A stretch of DNA of 64,000 nucleotides, from positions 7,874,001-7,938,000 of the forward strand of contig NZ_CP160402.1 of NCBI RefSeq assembly GCF_040730185.1, in the 5' to 3' direction. Under the pieces are notes generated by a model. The model was given only the letters and a program-made list of their open reading frames with translations, ran no database searches and was not told the origin of the DNA. This document shows, piece by piece, positions 1 through 8,635 of this stretch. This stretch comes from Streptomyces sp. Je 1-332 (lineage in GTDB: Bacteria > Actinomycetota > Actinomycetes > Streptomycetales > Streptomycetaceae). The first letter of the stretch is position 1. Each line of letters opens with the position of its first letter. Position numbers and translations under genes: made by a program.

Positions 1-1
1 C

Positions 2-268
2 GCGCACTTGGCCGCGCTGCTGTCGCCGTTGACGGACGGCCCGGACCTGCCGACGACCCTGCGGACGTACTTCGCCTCGAACCTGGACCGCCGTGAGACG
101 GCGGCGCGCCTGCACGTGCACCCCAACACCGTGGACTACCGCCTGCGCCGCATCGCCACCCTGACGGGCCTCGACCTCGCCGCCCACACCGATCTCCTGA
201 CGCTACGGGCGGCGCTGAGCGCGTACGACGCGACGAGCGTGGGGCGTGCGAGAAGGGCAGAATCCTGA
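2..268 (+). CDS. PucR-family transcriptional regulator, C-terminal part
   Basis: The open frame enters from the left edge, so only the last 88 residues or so are present. They form the C-terminal helix-turn-helix typical of PucR/CdaR regulators: LRTYF, then ETAARLHVHPNTVDYRLRRI, then a leucine-rich helix before a short tail. This domain binds DNA of neighbouring metabolic operons, and the missing N-terminus would carry the sensor region. It ends three bases before the next gene starts, so the two are probably cotranscribed. The family is clear, but the target cannot be judged from this fragment. Confidence 0.85.
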   Translation, partial: AHLAALLSPLTDGPDLPTTLRTYFASNLDRRETAARLHVHPNTVDYRLRRIATLTGLDLAAHTDLLTLRAALSAYDATSVGRARRAES

Positions 269-271
269 ACC

Positions 272-1411
272 GTGACGATCACCGCGCGTGAACTCAACCG
301 AGCGACCCTCAGCCGCCAACTGCTGCTGGAACGTGAGCCACTGACCGTCCAGGAAGGCATGCGCCGCGTGGTCGCGCTCCAGGCACAGCAGCCGGTCTCG
401 CCCTACCTCGCTCTGTGGAACCGGCTCACCGGTTTCACCGCGGCCGACCTCGACGCGGCGTTCACCGCGCGTTCGCTGGTCAAAGCGACCCTGATGCGGA
501 TCACGCTGCACGTCGTACACGCCGATGACTATCCCGCCTTCCGGGCGGCGATGCAGCCGACGCTGTACGCCTCGCGGCTCGGCTTCCGCTTCGCCGCGTC
601 CGGACTGACCCCGGCGGACGCCGACGAACTGGTGGCGGAACTCCTCGGCTTCGCCGACCGGCCGCGGACCTCGACGCAGATGCAGGCGTGGGTCGAGGAG
701 CGGCTCGGCGCGGAGCAGAAAGAGGGGGCGTGGTGGGGGCTCAAGGCGTACGCGCCGTTGCACCATGCCCCCACGGAGGCGCCCTGGTCGTTCGGCCTCC
801 GACCGTCGTTCGTGGCAGCCCGAAAGGGGCCCGTACCAACAGGCCGGGCGGGGGACCCGCAGGCGCTGCGGACGCTGATCCTGCGCTACCTGGCAGGGTT
901 CGGGCCCGCGTCGGTCGCGGACGTGGCGCAGTTCGCCATGGTGCAGAGGGCGCCCGTCCGCGCGGCGCTCCTCGCTCTGGGCGACACCGTCGAGCGGCTC
1001 CAAGGCCCGGAGGGGGTGGTGCTGTTCGACCTTCCCGGCGCCGCTCGGCCGCCCGCCGAAACCCCCGCGCCTGCCCGGCTCATGGCCATGTGGGACAGCA
1101 CTCTGCTGGCGTACGCCGACCGCAGCAGGGTGATACCGCCGGCCTACCGGCCGTGGGTGATCAGGCGCAACGGCGACGTACTGCCCACCTTGCTGGTGGA
1201 CGGGCAGGTCGCCGGTGTATGGCGCCAGCAGAAGGACGGCATCGAAGTCACGGCCTTCCACCCTCTGGCGCCCGCCACGTGGGACGAGATCGCCGACGAG
1301 GCCCAGTCCCTGACGGCCTTCATCGGTGACCGTGAGCCGGCGGTCTACAGCCGCTTCCACCACTGGTGGGCGAAGTTCCCCGAGGCCGAGACCGAAGTGC
1401 GGATGCTGTAG
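272..1411 (+). CDS. winged-helix (HTH_42) protein, AlkZ-like DNA glycosylase candidate
   Basis: A 379-residue protein of the HTH_42 / DUF1006 winged-helix superfamily, which includes the AlkZ and YcaQ (AlkX) DNA glycosylases. These unhook bulky alkyl adducts and interstrand crosslinks. Residues 36-41 read LQAQQP, so Gln37 and Gln39 form the Q-x-Q pair that is catalytic in AlkZ and sit at the same positions as in AlkZ. Family features follow: a FTARSLVKATLMRITLHVV stretch near residue 70 and an AxWDSTLLAYADRSRVIPP segment near residue 285. The GTG start lies three bases after the PucR stop. A second member lies at 35462-36583. Glycosylase activity is inferred from motif and family. Confidence 0.8.
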   Translation: MTITARELNRATLSRQLLLEREPLTVQEGMRRVVALQAQQPVSPYLALWNRLTGFTAADLDAAFTARSLVKATLMRITLHVVHADDYPAFRAAMQPTLYASRLGFRFAASGLTPADADELVAELLGFADRPRTSTQMQAWVEERLGAEQKEGAWWGLKAYAPLHHAPTEAPWSFGLRPSFVAARKGPVPTGRAGDPQALRTLILRYLAGFGPASVADVAQFAMVQRAPVRAALLALGDTVERLQGPEGVVLFDLPGAARPPAETPAPARLMAMWDSTLLAYADRSRVIPPAYRPWVIRRNGDVLPTLLVDGQVAGVWRQQKDGIEVTAFHPLAPATWDEIADEAQSLTAFIGDREPAVYSRFHHWWAKFPEAETEVRML

Positions 1412-1435
1412 CGGCGCCGGCGGCGGAGCGCGACG

Positions 1436-2524
1436 TCATCGGTTCCGGTGGGTGTTCCAGAGCGGCAGCTGCTCGAAGAGGGCGACGGCTTCGCCGTTCC
1501 AGTGCCGGTGCCAGGTGCTCGCTTCGGCCGACGCGGCGTGGGCGTAGTGGTCGATGGTCTGCTGCAGGCGGATGTGGACGTCGTGGCGGTGGGCGATGTC
1601 GCGGATGCGGTCGATGGTCCACGGCGGGGAGTCGGCGCTGCCCAGAGCGGCCTTGACGGTCTCGTGCTCGTCATCGCTGGTGACGGCGAGGAGCTCGCGG
1701 GTCAGGTAGGTGTGACGGCCCGCCCGGAGATCGGCGCCCGCGGGCTTGCCCGTGACGTCGGGGTCGCCGAAGAGGTCGAGGTAGTCATCGCGTATCTGAC
1801 CGCTGAGTCCCGCTAGTCGGGCATAGCGGCGCAGACTTTCCTCGTGTTCCGCGAGGTCCTGGCCCGCGGCGAGCAGGCCGAGGCGCATGGGGGCGAGGAC
1901 GGTGTAGCGGGAGGTCTTGTACTCGCACACGGTCTCCAGCAAGCCGTCGTCGGCCGACGACCTCGATGAGTTCACATCGCGTTCCAGGTCGAGGACCTGG
2001 CCGAGCACGGTGTCGGTCGTCACCCCGAGCTGGACATCGAGCAGGGCCTGTTTGCGGTCGGCGGGCAGGTCGGCCAGGGACAGGACGCGCAGGGCGAGGA
2101 AACCGGCGAGGTCCGCCGTCATCATGGCCAGTCCCAGCGCGGCCTGCGGGTGGTCCGGGAGGTCTTCGCGGCACGCGTAGTACGTCGAGGGGCCGCCGCG
2201 TCGCGTCGGTGAGTCGTCCATGATGTCGTCGAGGATGAGCGCGTGGCTGTGGAGCAGTTCGAGACTCAGCGCGGCTTCCACCAGCCCCGGGACCTCTTCC
2301 CGGGTGACGAGACCGGCGGCCTCGTAGAGCAGGGTGGTCCGGATTCGTTTGCCGCCGCGCAGCGACAACTGCGCGAGAAGGTCGAGACATCGAGCCGGGA
2401 AGCGGCCCAGTCGCGCCCCGTTGAGGTCGTCCGCGAGTTCGGCGAAGTATCTCGCGAAGGACACTTCGAACCGCTGCTGATGAGCGGCGGCACGCTCCAG
2501 GGCGCTGACGGTGTGGCTGTTCAC
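1436..2524 (-). CDS. trans-isoprenyl (polyprenyl) diphosphate synthase
   Basis: A 362-residue all-helical prenyltransferase that condenses isopentenyl diphosphate with an allylic diphosphate to make a C15-C20+ chain. Both aspartate-rich Mg-binding motifs are intact: DDIMDD near residue 110 and DDYLD near residue 250. GGKRIRTTLLYEAAG near residue 55 is the substrate-binding KR segment. The GTG start overlaps the stop of the upstream VOC gene as GTGA, so translation is probably coupled. No terpene cyclase or carotenoid gene is next to it, so the product (GGPP, FPP or longer) cannot be assigned. IdsA-like GGPP synthase is the nearest guess. Confidence 0.88.
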   Translation of the reverse strand: MNSHTVSALERAAAHQQRFEVSFARYFAELADDLNGARLGRFPARCLDLLAQLSLRGGKRIRTTLLYEAAGLVTREEVPGLVEAALSLELLHSHALILDDIMDDSPTRRGGPSTYYACREDLPDHPQAALGLAMMTADLAGFLALRVLSLADLPADRKQALLDVQLGVTTDTVLGQVLDLERDVNSSRSSADDGLLETVCEYKTSRYTVLAPMRLGLLAAGQDLAEHEESLRRYARLAGLSGQIRDDYLDLFGDPDVTGKPAGADLRAGRHTYLTRELLAVTSDDEHETVKAALGSADSPPWTIDRIRDIAHRHDVHIRLQQTIDHYAHAASAEASTWHRHWNGEAVALFEQLPLWNTHRNR

Positions 2525-2937
2525 GGGTGTTCGGGCCGGCCTTCCCGCTTGGGCGCACTGCCGCTGGGCGCTCGGCTCAGGTCGACCACGCAGAAGAGGT
2601 TGTCGTCCGGGTCGGCGAGAACGATGAAGTCCGGGTCGGGTGGATAGAGGTCCCATGGGACGGCTCGCGCTCCCAGCGAGACCAGCCGCTGGACCTCTGT
2701 CTCCTGTTCCTCAGCGGTATCGGTGAAGAGGTCCAGATGGAGACGGGGCCGGGCTTCGGCCGGCGACGCGCTGTGCATCAGACCAAGAGCCCGTCCCGAT
2801 CCGTCGGCATGGTCGAGCGTCCGCCATTCCTCGCTCTGCCACTCCTCGGTGGCGACCAGGTCCAGCGCCTGCGTCCAGAAGGCGACCGCACGCGGGATGT
2901 CGGCGACGCCGATCACGGGGATTCCGAGCTTCAGCAT
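2521..2937 (-). CDS. VOC-family (glyoxalase/bleomycin-resistance fold) protein
   Basis: A 138-residue single-domain VOC protein. The N-terminal strand and helix read GIPVIGVADIPRAVAFWTQAL. A central LHLDLFTD strand contributes a His, and the C-terminal strand FIVLADPDDNLFCVVD is the usual 'DPDGN' signature. Members bind small molecules or act as metal-dependent lyases or dioxygenases, and the substrate here is unknown. ATG at 2937 begins directly at the conserved first strand and is preferred over further-upstream starts. It overlaps the polyprenyl synthase by four bases, so the pair forms a two-gene operon. Confidence 0.85.
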   Translation of the reverse strand: MLKLGIPVIGVADIPRAVAFWTQALDLVATEEWQSEEWRTLDHADGSGRALGLMHSASPAEARPRLHLDLFTDTAEEQETEVQRLVSLGARAVPWDLYPPDPDFIVLADPDDNLFCVVDLSRAPSGSAPKREGRPEHP

Positions 2938-3062
2938 GCGTACGAGCCTAGAGCCCGTCACGACTACCGAAAGCACTGCCACGTCTTGTCACGTGCGTGG
3001 CTAGACCTCTGCGCGGCGTGGGCTCACGGTGGTTCCCTCTACCCACGCGGAGGGATTCAGCG

Positions 3063-4196
3063 ATGAAACGAAGACGGTTTGTGGCAGGGACCATCGGCGC
3101 TCTCTCAGGGATCACGCTGGCTTCGGGCCAGGCAAGGGCCGACGCGCCGCTGACATCGCGCGCCCAGGGCTGGCAGCCCGTACCGGCACCCGGCAGCACC
3201 CCGGCCGCGCAGTTACGCCGCATCGCCGCAGCCGGGCCCCAACTGGCCTGGGCCGTCGGCGAGGAGGGGCGCGCCGGGCCTTCGCAGGGGCGGGCACTCG
3301 CCATGGTCTGGAACGGCAGCGCCTGGTCGAAGACCGACCTGTCGCATCTGGATTACGCCGGGCGGCTGAGCGACGTCGCCGGCACCTCCGCCGGCGAGGC
3401 GTGGAGCGTGGGCCTGCCCGCGGGGAACGCGAGCCCCCTGCTGCGCTGGGACAAAACCACCTGGCGCGAGGCGGAGTTCCCCGGCAAGGGCGAACCGGGA
3501 GTCCGACTCGAATCGGTGGCGATCGGCCCCGACCAGCGAGTCTGGATCTGCGGCAGCCGGGACGGCGCCGCCCGCCTGCTGCTGGGCGAGGGACAGAAGT
3601 GGCGATGGCTGGACCCCCTGCCTGGCGCGAGCGCCAGTCTGTACCGCATCGTGCTGCGCGCGCCCAACGAGGTCTGGGTCAGCGGCGACCAGGCTTCGGG
3701 CGGCGGATGGTCGGGGCTCGTGGCCCGCTGGAACGGTACGTGGACGGTGCTGCCCCCGATCACGGGCGCTCGCCTGAGCATCGGCGACGTGCACGCCGCA
3801 GCCCCGGACGACGTATGGGCCGTGGGCACCGACGCCGGTGTCGGCGGCCCTCCGGGACGTCCGGGCAACCCGGTCCTGGCCCACTGGAACGGCACGGCCT
3901 GGACAAAGGTGCAACCCGGCTTCACCGCCGGTGCGTTGAGCGGCATCGCGGCCGACGGGCAGGGCCGCGCCGCATGGATCTCGGGCTGGAACTACCAGGA
4001 CCAGAGCCGCAGCACGTATCTGCGCCGGGACGGCAGCACCTGGTCCGTCGTACGAGGCCCGGCGAACGCGGCTCCCGCCCCGTACCTGAGCGACGTGACA
4101 CCCATCCCCGGCACCGCCGGATTCTGGTCGGCCGGCATGACGAGCCCCACCCCGGCCCCTCCGACCGCGGCCTACACGGAGCGCTTCGGCGCCTGA
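3063..4196 (+). CDS. Tat-exported beta-propeller-like protein
   Basis: A 377-residue protein that opens with MKRRRFVAGTIGALSG and a short hydrophobic segment ending ASGQARADA. This is a twin-arginine-type signal peptide with a plausible AxA cleavage site, so the folded protein is expected outside the membrane. The mature part has about six repeats each carrying a Trp/Gly strand: LAWAVG, AWSVG, VWICGS, VWVSGD, VWAVGT, AAWISGW. Such spacing is typical of bacterial propeller or sialidase-like folds. No catalytic motif is recognised. ATG 3063 is preferred because it starts exactly at the signal peptide. It ends 11 bp from the convergent STAS gene. Confidence 0.72.
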   Translation: MKRRRFVAGTIGALSGITLASGQARADAPLTSRAQGWQPVPAPGSTPAAQLRRIAAAGPQLAWAVGEEGRAGPSQGRALAMVWNGSAWSKTDLSHLDYAGRLSDVAGTSAGEAWSVGLPAGNASPLLRWDKTTWREAEFPGKGEPGVRLESVAIGPDQRVWICGSRDGAARLLLGEGQKWRWLDPLPGASASLYRIVLRAPNEVWVSGDQASGGGWSGLVARWNGTWTVLPPITGARLSIGDVHAAAPDDVWAVGTDAGVGGPPGRPGNPVLAHWNGTAWTKVQPGFTAGALSGIAADGQGRAAWISGWNYQDQSRSTYLRRDGSTWSVVRGPANAAPAPYLSDVTPIPGTAGFWSAGMTSPTPAPPTAAYTERFGA

Positions 4197-4207
4197 GACG
4201 AACAGCG

Positions 4208-4576
4208 CTAGGGCATGCCCGGGGCGCCGTCCCCCGGGTCATGCCGCTCTTCGGTCCTGTCCTGCTCCGCCAGCAGCCCGTACACACCGAGGAGCTGGAG
4301 GATCTGCCGCACGGCCCTGGAGGGATGCAGCACGACGAGCCGGCCGCCCGCGGCCCGGCACCGTTCGTGATGCGACAGCAGGACGTTGACGCCGGAGGAG
4401 CCGATGAAGGTGACGTTCGCGAGATCCATCTCGACGCTCTTGGCCAGCAAGGGCTCAAGGACGGTCCTCAGCGAGGCCGCGCTGTCCATGTCCAGGTCCC
4501 CGCCCACACGCATCAGCACGGGGTCGAGACCCAATACCGTGTCGACATGCAGCGGCTGGGGTGTGGCGGGAGCCAT
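4208..4576 (-). CDS. STAS-domain anti-sigma factor antagonist
   Basis: A 122-residue single STAS domain like SpoIIAA/RsbV/BldG. Such proteins bind an anti-sigma kinase and release its sigma factor when unphosphorylated. The core reads VEMDLANVTFIGSSGVNVLL, so Ser60/Ser61 in the FIGSSG loop is the likely phosphorylation site. The usual aspartate before the serine pair is Gly here (canonical FxDSSG). The acidic tail after residue 105 is variable in the family. No partner anti-sigma kinase is adjacent. A SigF-type sigma factor lies 13 kb away and may or may not be its pathway. Confidence 0.88.
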   Translation of the reverse strand: MAPATPQPLHVDTVLGLDPVLMRVGGDLDMDSAASLRTVLEPLLAKSVEMDLANVTFIGSSGVNVLLSHHERCRAAGGRLVVLHPSRAVRQILQLLGVYGLLAEQDRTEERHDPGDGAPGMP

Positions 4577-4757
4577 GCTTCGTGGTCTCCTCGGTGCGCG
4601 GAACGGCTGGCCGGGCGGTAGATCGCTTCGTCGCGCATGAATATGCCCCGAAATGCCGAGCCGCACGCACGACGACACAGGGGGAACGTTGCTTGCGGGA
4701 ACACGGCTAGGCTGACGCGCGTTCGAGGGGTACGGGCGTGAGGGACAGGAGACCGAG

Positions 4758-4847
4758 GTGGCCGGGACGGTGTTGGCCGAGGTGATGGCCGAGGTCGGCG
4801 AGCTCGAGGACCCGAAGGTACGCGCGGCGAACGAGAAAGCGCGGTGA
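4758..4847 (+). pseudogene. N-terminal fragment of DNA alkylation repair gene, cut off by a frameshift
   Basis: A 29-codon GTG-initiated frame ending at TGA 4845. It encodes AEVMAEVGELEDPKVRAANEK, which matches how AlkC/AlkD-type DNA alkylation repair proteins of Streptomyces begin. In the +1 frame the sequence continues without a gap as GDDHGVNL and joins the open frame starting at 4858. One extra base in the AAA run at 4836-4838 accounts for the break: AAAGCGC where AAGCGC would keep the frame. It is therefore read as the displaced N-terminus of the next entry. Confidence 0.6.
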
Positions 4848-4857
4848 CGATCACGGC

Positions 4858-5430
4858 GTGAACCTCGGCAAGCTGCGCGCGCTCGCGAAGCGGCTGAAGA
4901 CGCAGCACGAACTCGCACGCGAACTCTGGGAGACGGACGACACCGCGGCACGGCTGCTGGCGCTCCTGATCTGCCGCCCGAAGGCGTTCGAGCGTGACGA
5001 GCTGGACGCCATGCTGCGCGAGGCGCGCGCACCCAAGGTGCACGACTGGCTCGTGAACTACGTCGTCAAGAAGAACCCGCACGCGGAAGAACTGCGCCTG
5101 GCCTGGTCCGCCGATCCGGATCCCGTGGTCGCGAGCGCCGGCTGGGCACTGACCACCGAGCGTGTGGCGAAGAAGCCGGAGGGTCTGGACCTCGTAGGAC
5201 TGCTCGACATCGTCGAGGCCGAGATGAAGGACGCGCCGGAACGCCTGCAGTGGGCGATGAACCACTGCCTCGCCCAGATCGGGATCGAGCACGCCGAGCA
5301 CCGCGCCCGAGCCGTCGACATCGGTGAACGCCTTGAGGTGCTCAAGGACTACCCGACGCCACCGGGCTGCACGTCTCCGTTCGCCCCCGCCTGGATCTCC
5401 GAGATGGTGCGGCGACAGAACGCCCGCTAG
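4858..5430 (+). CDS. DNA alkylation repair enzyme (AlkD-like HEAT-repeat), N-terminally shortened
   Basis: A 190-residue frame from GTG 4858 covering nearly all of a DNA alkylation repair (PF08713) HEAT-like glycosylase, which removes N3/N7-alkylpurines. Recognisable blocks include LRALAKRLKTQHELARELW, LLALLICRPKAFERDELD, KVHDWLVNYVVKKNPH and WALTTERVAKKPEGLDL. The conserved first 30 residues lie just upstream in another frame (4758-4847), so the protein is either shortened or the gene is inactivated by a single-base insertion. A sequencing error in the AAA run is also possible. The downstream TetR gene is convergent. Confidence 0.75.
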   Translation: MNLGKLRALAKRLKTQHELARELWETDDTAARLLALLICRPKAFERDELDAMLREARAPKVHDWLVNYVVKKNPHAEELRLAWSADPDPVVASAGWALTTERVAKKPEGLDLVGLLDIVEAEMKDAPERLQWAMNHCLAQIGIEHAEHRARAVDIGERLEVLKDYPTPPGCTSPFAPAWISEMVRRQNAR

Positions 5431-5459
5431 GGCGTGCCAGGGCGCCGTCTCGCGTGTGA

Positions 5460-6041
5460 TCAGTCAGGCGCGGGACCGTCGGCGAAGTGCGGCAGCACCA
5501 TCTCGATCAGCGCGTCGACGTCCGCGTCGACCATCGGCTCGCCGGTCATGCCCATCCGGTGGAGCAGGACTCCGACGACGACGTCGATGAAGAACAGGAC
5601 TCGGTTCTCCGGCTCGCCGAGCGCTTCCTGGAGCGCGATCCGATACGGGTCCTGCAACCGCGAGGAGAGGATCTCGCGCAGGGCCGGGTCGCTGACGGCG
5701 TCACTGAACACGCCCGCGAACGCGTCACCCACCCCGGGCTCGCCGATCTTCGCCGCCACCCAGCGGACGGTCGAGGTCATGAGCTCGGCGCGACTGGCCC
5801 CCTCCAGCGGCGCCGGGCCGAACGCGTCGAGAAGGCAGTCCACGATCAGTGCGCCCTTCGAGGGCCAACGCCGGTAGACCGTCGACTTCGCGACGCCGGC
5901 CGCGGCGGCGATGCGCTCGACGGTGGCCTGCCCGTACCCCAGCTCCCGCACCGTGCTGAGCGTGGCGGCGAAGACCGCGTCGTTGACGCCGGCGCGGGGG
6001 CGGCCCGGCGGCCGGGCGGATGTGGGCGAAGCCATACCCAT
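5460..6041 (-). CDS. TetR/AcrR-family transcriptional repressor
   Basis: A 193-residue TetR regulator. The N-terminal helix-turn-helix reads ATVERIAAAAGVAKSTVYRRWPSKGALI (residues about 38-66), and a ligand-binding helical domain with a TetR_C-like IDVVVGVLLHRMGMTGEP segment follows. It is divergent from an alpha/beta hydrolase gene 90 bp away, the usual arrangement for a repressor of that neighbour. The ATG at 6041 or the one at 6035 could be used. Only six bases separate them and neither has a strong ribosome binding site. The ligand is unknown. Confidence 0.9.
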   Translation of the reverse strand: MGMASPTSARPPGRPRAGVNDAVFAATLSTVRELGYGQATVERIAAAAGVAKSTVYRRWPSKGALIVDCLLDAFGPAPLEGASRAELMTSTVRWVAAKIGEPGVGDAFAGVFSDAVSDPALREILSSRLQDPYRIALQEALGEPENRVLFFIDVVVGVLLHRMGMTGEPMVDADVDALIEMVLPHFADGPAPD

Positions 6042-6131
6042 ACGGTACCTGTTTTCGCTACCTTAGGTTTCGATACTTCAGGTCGCGTAAATTGACTTCG
6101 GGTCGCGAAGAGCGCTGGGCAAGGAGAAGAC
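6042..6131. promoter_or_regulatory. divergent promoter/operator region between TetR and hydrolase genes
   Basis: This AT-richer spacer holds TTCAGGTCGCG at 6077-6087 and TTCGGGTCGCG at 6097-6107, a direct repeat 20 bp apart (two helical turns). The second copy sits in a small dyad CTTCG-N5-CGAAG (6096-6110). A TTGACT hexamer at 6092-6097 could be a -35 element for the rightward gene. Position and symmetry suit a TetR operator, but binding is inferred. An AAGGAGAAG ribosome binding site lies just before the hydrolase start. Confidence 0.45.
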
Positions 6132-7082
6132 ATGAGCGAGGACACTGTGACGGAACGGCCGCCGGAGCCGGACTGGCCGACCATGACGAGCGAGGAGTTG
6201 CTCGTCTACCGCGAGGCGGAGAACCGTTTCCGTGCGTCCGGCGCGGCGCGGGCGTTCCTCGGGGACCCGGATCCCGGCGCCACGATCGAGTGGCAGGAGG
6301 TGGCGCTGCCGGGCCGGAGGCTTCCGGTGCGCGTGTACCGGCCGGCCGCTGATTCCGCACGCGGACCTGACCTCCCCCTCGTGCTCCACGTGCACGGAGG
6401 AGGCTTCGTGGGAACGGCGGTGCAGTGCGACTGGCCGAACAGCCATGTCGCCGCTCAACTGCCCGCGGTCGTCGTCTCGGTCGAACACCGCCTGCTCGCC
6501 CCGGGAACGCCCCTGTCGGCAGCGGTCGACGACGGCTGGGACGCCCTGGAGCACGTGGTGCGGCACGCCGCGCAATGGGGCGTCGACCCGGCGCGGACCG
6601 CCGTCTTCGGCGAGAGCTGCGGCGCGCTGATCAGCGCCCTCGCGGCGATACGGGCCAGGGAGGCCGGTCTGCGGCTCACGGCGCAGGTGCTGGTCAACCC
6701 CGCGGTCGATGTGTCCGCGACGATGTTCGACTACGCCTCGATCGCCGAGTACGGGTACAGCCCGACCCGCGCCGAGCCGCAGCTGCGCTTCTTCCATCAG
6801 CTCGCCGTACCGCCGGGAACCGACGGTCGCGCGCTCTCGCCGCTGTACGCGGACCATCTGAGCGGCCTCGCCCCGGCGCTCGTGGTGGTGCCGACCGAGG
6901 ACGCGGTGGCCGATCACGGCCGCAGCTACGCCGAACGACTTCGGACGGCCGGGACGCCGGTACGGCTCACCGAGTACCCCGGATCGCGGCACGCGTTCCT
7001 CACCCTGCCCGGCGTGGACCCACAGGCAGGGGCCGCGCGGACGGAGATCGTCGAATTCCTCCGAACCGCACTCGCCATCTGA
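6132..7082 (+). CDS. alpha/beta hydrolase, hormone-sensitive-lipase (type IV esterase) family
   Basis: A 316-residue esterase of the HSL family. The oxyanion motif HVHGGGF lies near residue 80, the nucleophile elbow FGESCGAL near residue 160, the acid region VVPTEDAVADH near residue 255, and the catalytic His in GSRHAF near residue 290. The full catalytic triad is visible, so it should be an active carboxylesterase on small acyl esters. It is divergent from a TetR gene and is followed 64 bp later by a P5CR-like reductase on the same strand. Confidence 0.9.
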   Translation: MSEDTVTERPPEPDWPTMTSEELLVYREAENRFRASGAARAFLGDPDPGATIEWQEVALPGRRLPVRVYRPAADSARGPDLPLVLHVHGGGFVGTAVQCDWPNSHVAAQLPAVVVSVEHRLLAPGTPLSAAVDDGWDALEHVVRHAAQWGVDPARTAVFGESCGALISALAAIRAREAGLRLTAQVLVNPAVDVSATMFDYASIAEYGYSPTRAEPQLRFFHQLAVPPGTDGRALSPLYADHLSGLAPALVVVPTEDAVADHGRSYAERLRTAGTPVRLTEYPGSRHAFLTLPGVDPQAGAARTEIVEFLRTALAI

Positions 7083-7146
7083 CCACCTGTCCGACTCATA
7101 TGACCCGTCTGACCTGACTGACCCGTCTGATCCAGGAGGAAACGCA

Positions 7147-7926
7147 GTGGAGAGCATCGGCATCAAGCGCATCGGCATCATCGGGGTGGGCGAGATCGGC
7201 CGGGCCGTCGTGACGGGCCTGTGTGACGGGACCGAGGAGTCGCCGGAGGTGTTCCTCTCCCCACGAGGAGCCCGTACGGCGGCGGAACTGGCCGCGCGCT
7301 ACGAGGAAGTGGAGATCTGCGCCGACAACCAGGAGGTGGTGGACCGCTCCGAGGTGGTGATCATCGCCGTGCGCGCCAAGGACCGGCACGACGCTCTGGC
7401 CGGCCTGCGGGTGGACGGCGACAAGACGGTGATCAACGTGATGGCCGGTGTCGCCAACGACGACCTGCGCCGGACCCTGGCGAGCGACGCCGCGTTGGTC
7501 CGGGCCATCCCCCTTCCCTCCGTACGTGAACGCCGCTCCGTCACGGTGACCTTCCCGTCCCACCCGGTGGCGGACGCACTCTTCGAACGGCTGGGCGGGG
7601 CGCAGCCGGTGGCGGACGAGGAAGCCTTCAACGTCTGCTCCGCGCTGACGGGAACGCTGACCACCCACTACTCGTACCTCGCCACGCTCACGACGTGGGC
7701 CGTCGGCCACGGCATCGCGCCCGAGGACGCCGAACGCTACGTCCGCGGACTGTTCCAGGGTGTCGGCCGGGCCCTGAGCGACGAGTCCCGCTCCCTGAAC
7801 CAACTCGCCGCCGACCACGAGACCCCGAACGGAAACAACGAACGCATCCGCACCACGTGGTTCGGCCCGGCCAACTCCCAGGCGCTCCACCAGGCCCTGG
7901 ACGGCCTCCTCACGGACCTGAGGTGA
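7147..7926 (+). CDS. pyrroline-5-carboxylate-reductase-like NAD(P)H oxidoreductase
   Basis: A 259-residue protein with an N-terminal Rossmann fold, GIIGVGEIGRAVVTGL at residues 8-23, and a C-terminal helical dimerisation domain as in ProC. It aligns with P5C reductases, which make proline from pyrroline-5-carboxylate using NADPH. However, the usual NTP..G...T segments of the substrate loop are altered (PLPSVRERRS, HETPNGNNE), so a specialised imine or ketone reductase is possible. The GTG start follows an AGGAGGAAA ribosome binding site. It probably shares a transcript with the upstream esterase. Confidence 0.75.
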   Translation: MESIGIKRIGIIGVGEIGRAVVTGLCDGTEESPEVFLSPRGARTAAELAARYEEVEICADNQEVVDRSEVVIIAVRAKDRHDALAGLRVDGDKTVINVMAGVANDDLRRTLASDAALVRAIPLPSVRERRSVTVTFPSHPVADALFERLGGAQPVADEEAFNVCSALTGTLTTHYSYLATLTTWAVGHGIAPEDAERYVRGLFQGVGRALSDESRSLNQLAADHETPNGNNERIRTTWFGPANSQALHQALDGLLTDLR

Positions 7927-7959
7927 GCCGGAGGGCCTGGCGGGGCCGGGGCGTGAGCT

Positions 7960-8361
7960 TCAGACGCGTTCCAGGACCACTACCGGGATCTCCCGGTCGG
8001 TCTTGCGCTGGTAGTCGTCGTAGGCCGGCCATGTGGCGGCCATGGTCCGCCACATGTCCGGCTTCTCGTCGGGCCCCGCCGTACGCGCGCGGGCGGTGTA
8101 GCGGTCGCTCTTCACCTGCACCTGGACCTCGGGGTTCGCTTCGATGTTGCGGTACCACAGGGGCGGCTGGTCCGCGCCGCCGTTGGAGGCCACCACCAGC
8201 ACATCGTCACCGTACGGCTGGTAGATCAGCGGGGTGCTGCGCTGCTCGCCGCTCTTGCGGCCGATGGTGGTGAGGATCAGCACCGTGGTGTTCTGCCAGT
8301 CGTGGCCTTCCTCGCCGTCAGTCGCCACATAGCGCTCGACGTGCTCTTTACCGAACAGCAT
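7960..8361 (-). CDS. nitroreductase/deazaflavin-dependent oxidoreductase (DUF385 family)
   Basis: A 133-residue split-barrel protein of the Ddn/DUF385 family, whose members bind F420 or flavin and reduce quinones or nitro compounds. Signature blocks are LILTTIGRKSGEQRSTPLIY (residues 28-47), VVASNGGADQPPLWYRNIEANPEV and a TWPAYDDYQRKTDREIPVV C-terminus. Actinobacteria with F420 usually carry many copies. It is convergent with the reductase to its left and has a long, gene-poor region upstream. Confidence 0.88.
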   Translation of the reverse strand: MLFGKEHVERYVATDGEEGHDWQNTTVLILTTIGRKSGEQRSTPLIYQPYGDDVLVVASNGGADQPPLWYRNIEANPEVQVQVKSDRYTARARTAGPDEKPDMWRTMAATWPAYDDYQRKTDREIPVVVLERV

Positions 8362-8635
8362 CTGCCGTCTCCTTCGTGTCCACGTGGGGTCGTGCGGGTT
8401 CTGCCTCCGCCGACCAACTCTTCATGGTCACTGTGCGGTTTCCCAGCGGAACACGCATCAAGGGGCCTCGAACGGCCAGAAGACGCCAACTCGGCGGTAG
8501 TGAAATCGCTCCTTCTACCCGCTCTTCGCCGACTGAAGACACCAGAGGAGGAACTTCAGGCGTATGGGCGGCGTGTGGGGGCAGAGCGACCTCCGACCCC
8601 AGAACCCGGTACATTCGGGCCTCGTTGACCGGGGC
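8362..8635. other. intergenic stretch without a recognised gene
   Basis: Between the DUF385 gene start and a doubtful small frame there is no frame with convincing coding character on either strand. The codon periodicity typical of the neighbours is absent. The leftward DUF385 promoter must lie here, but I see no clear -10/-35 pair. Confidence 0.5.
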
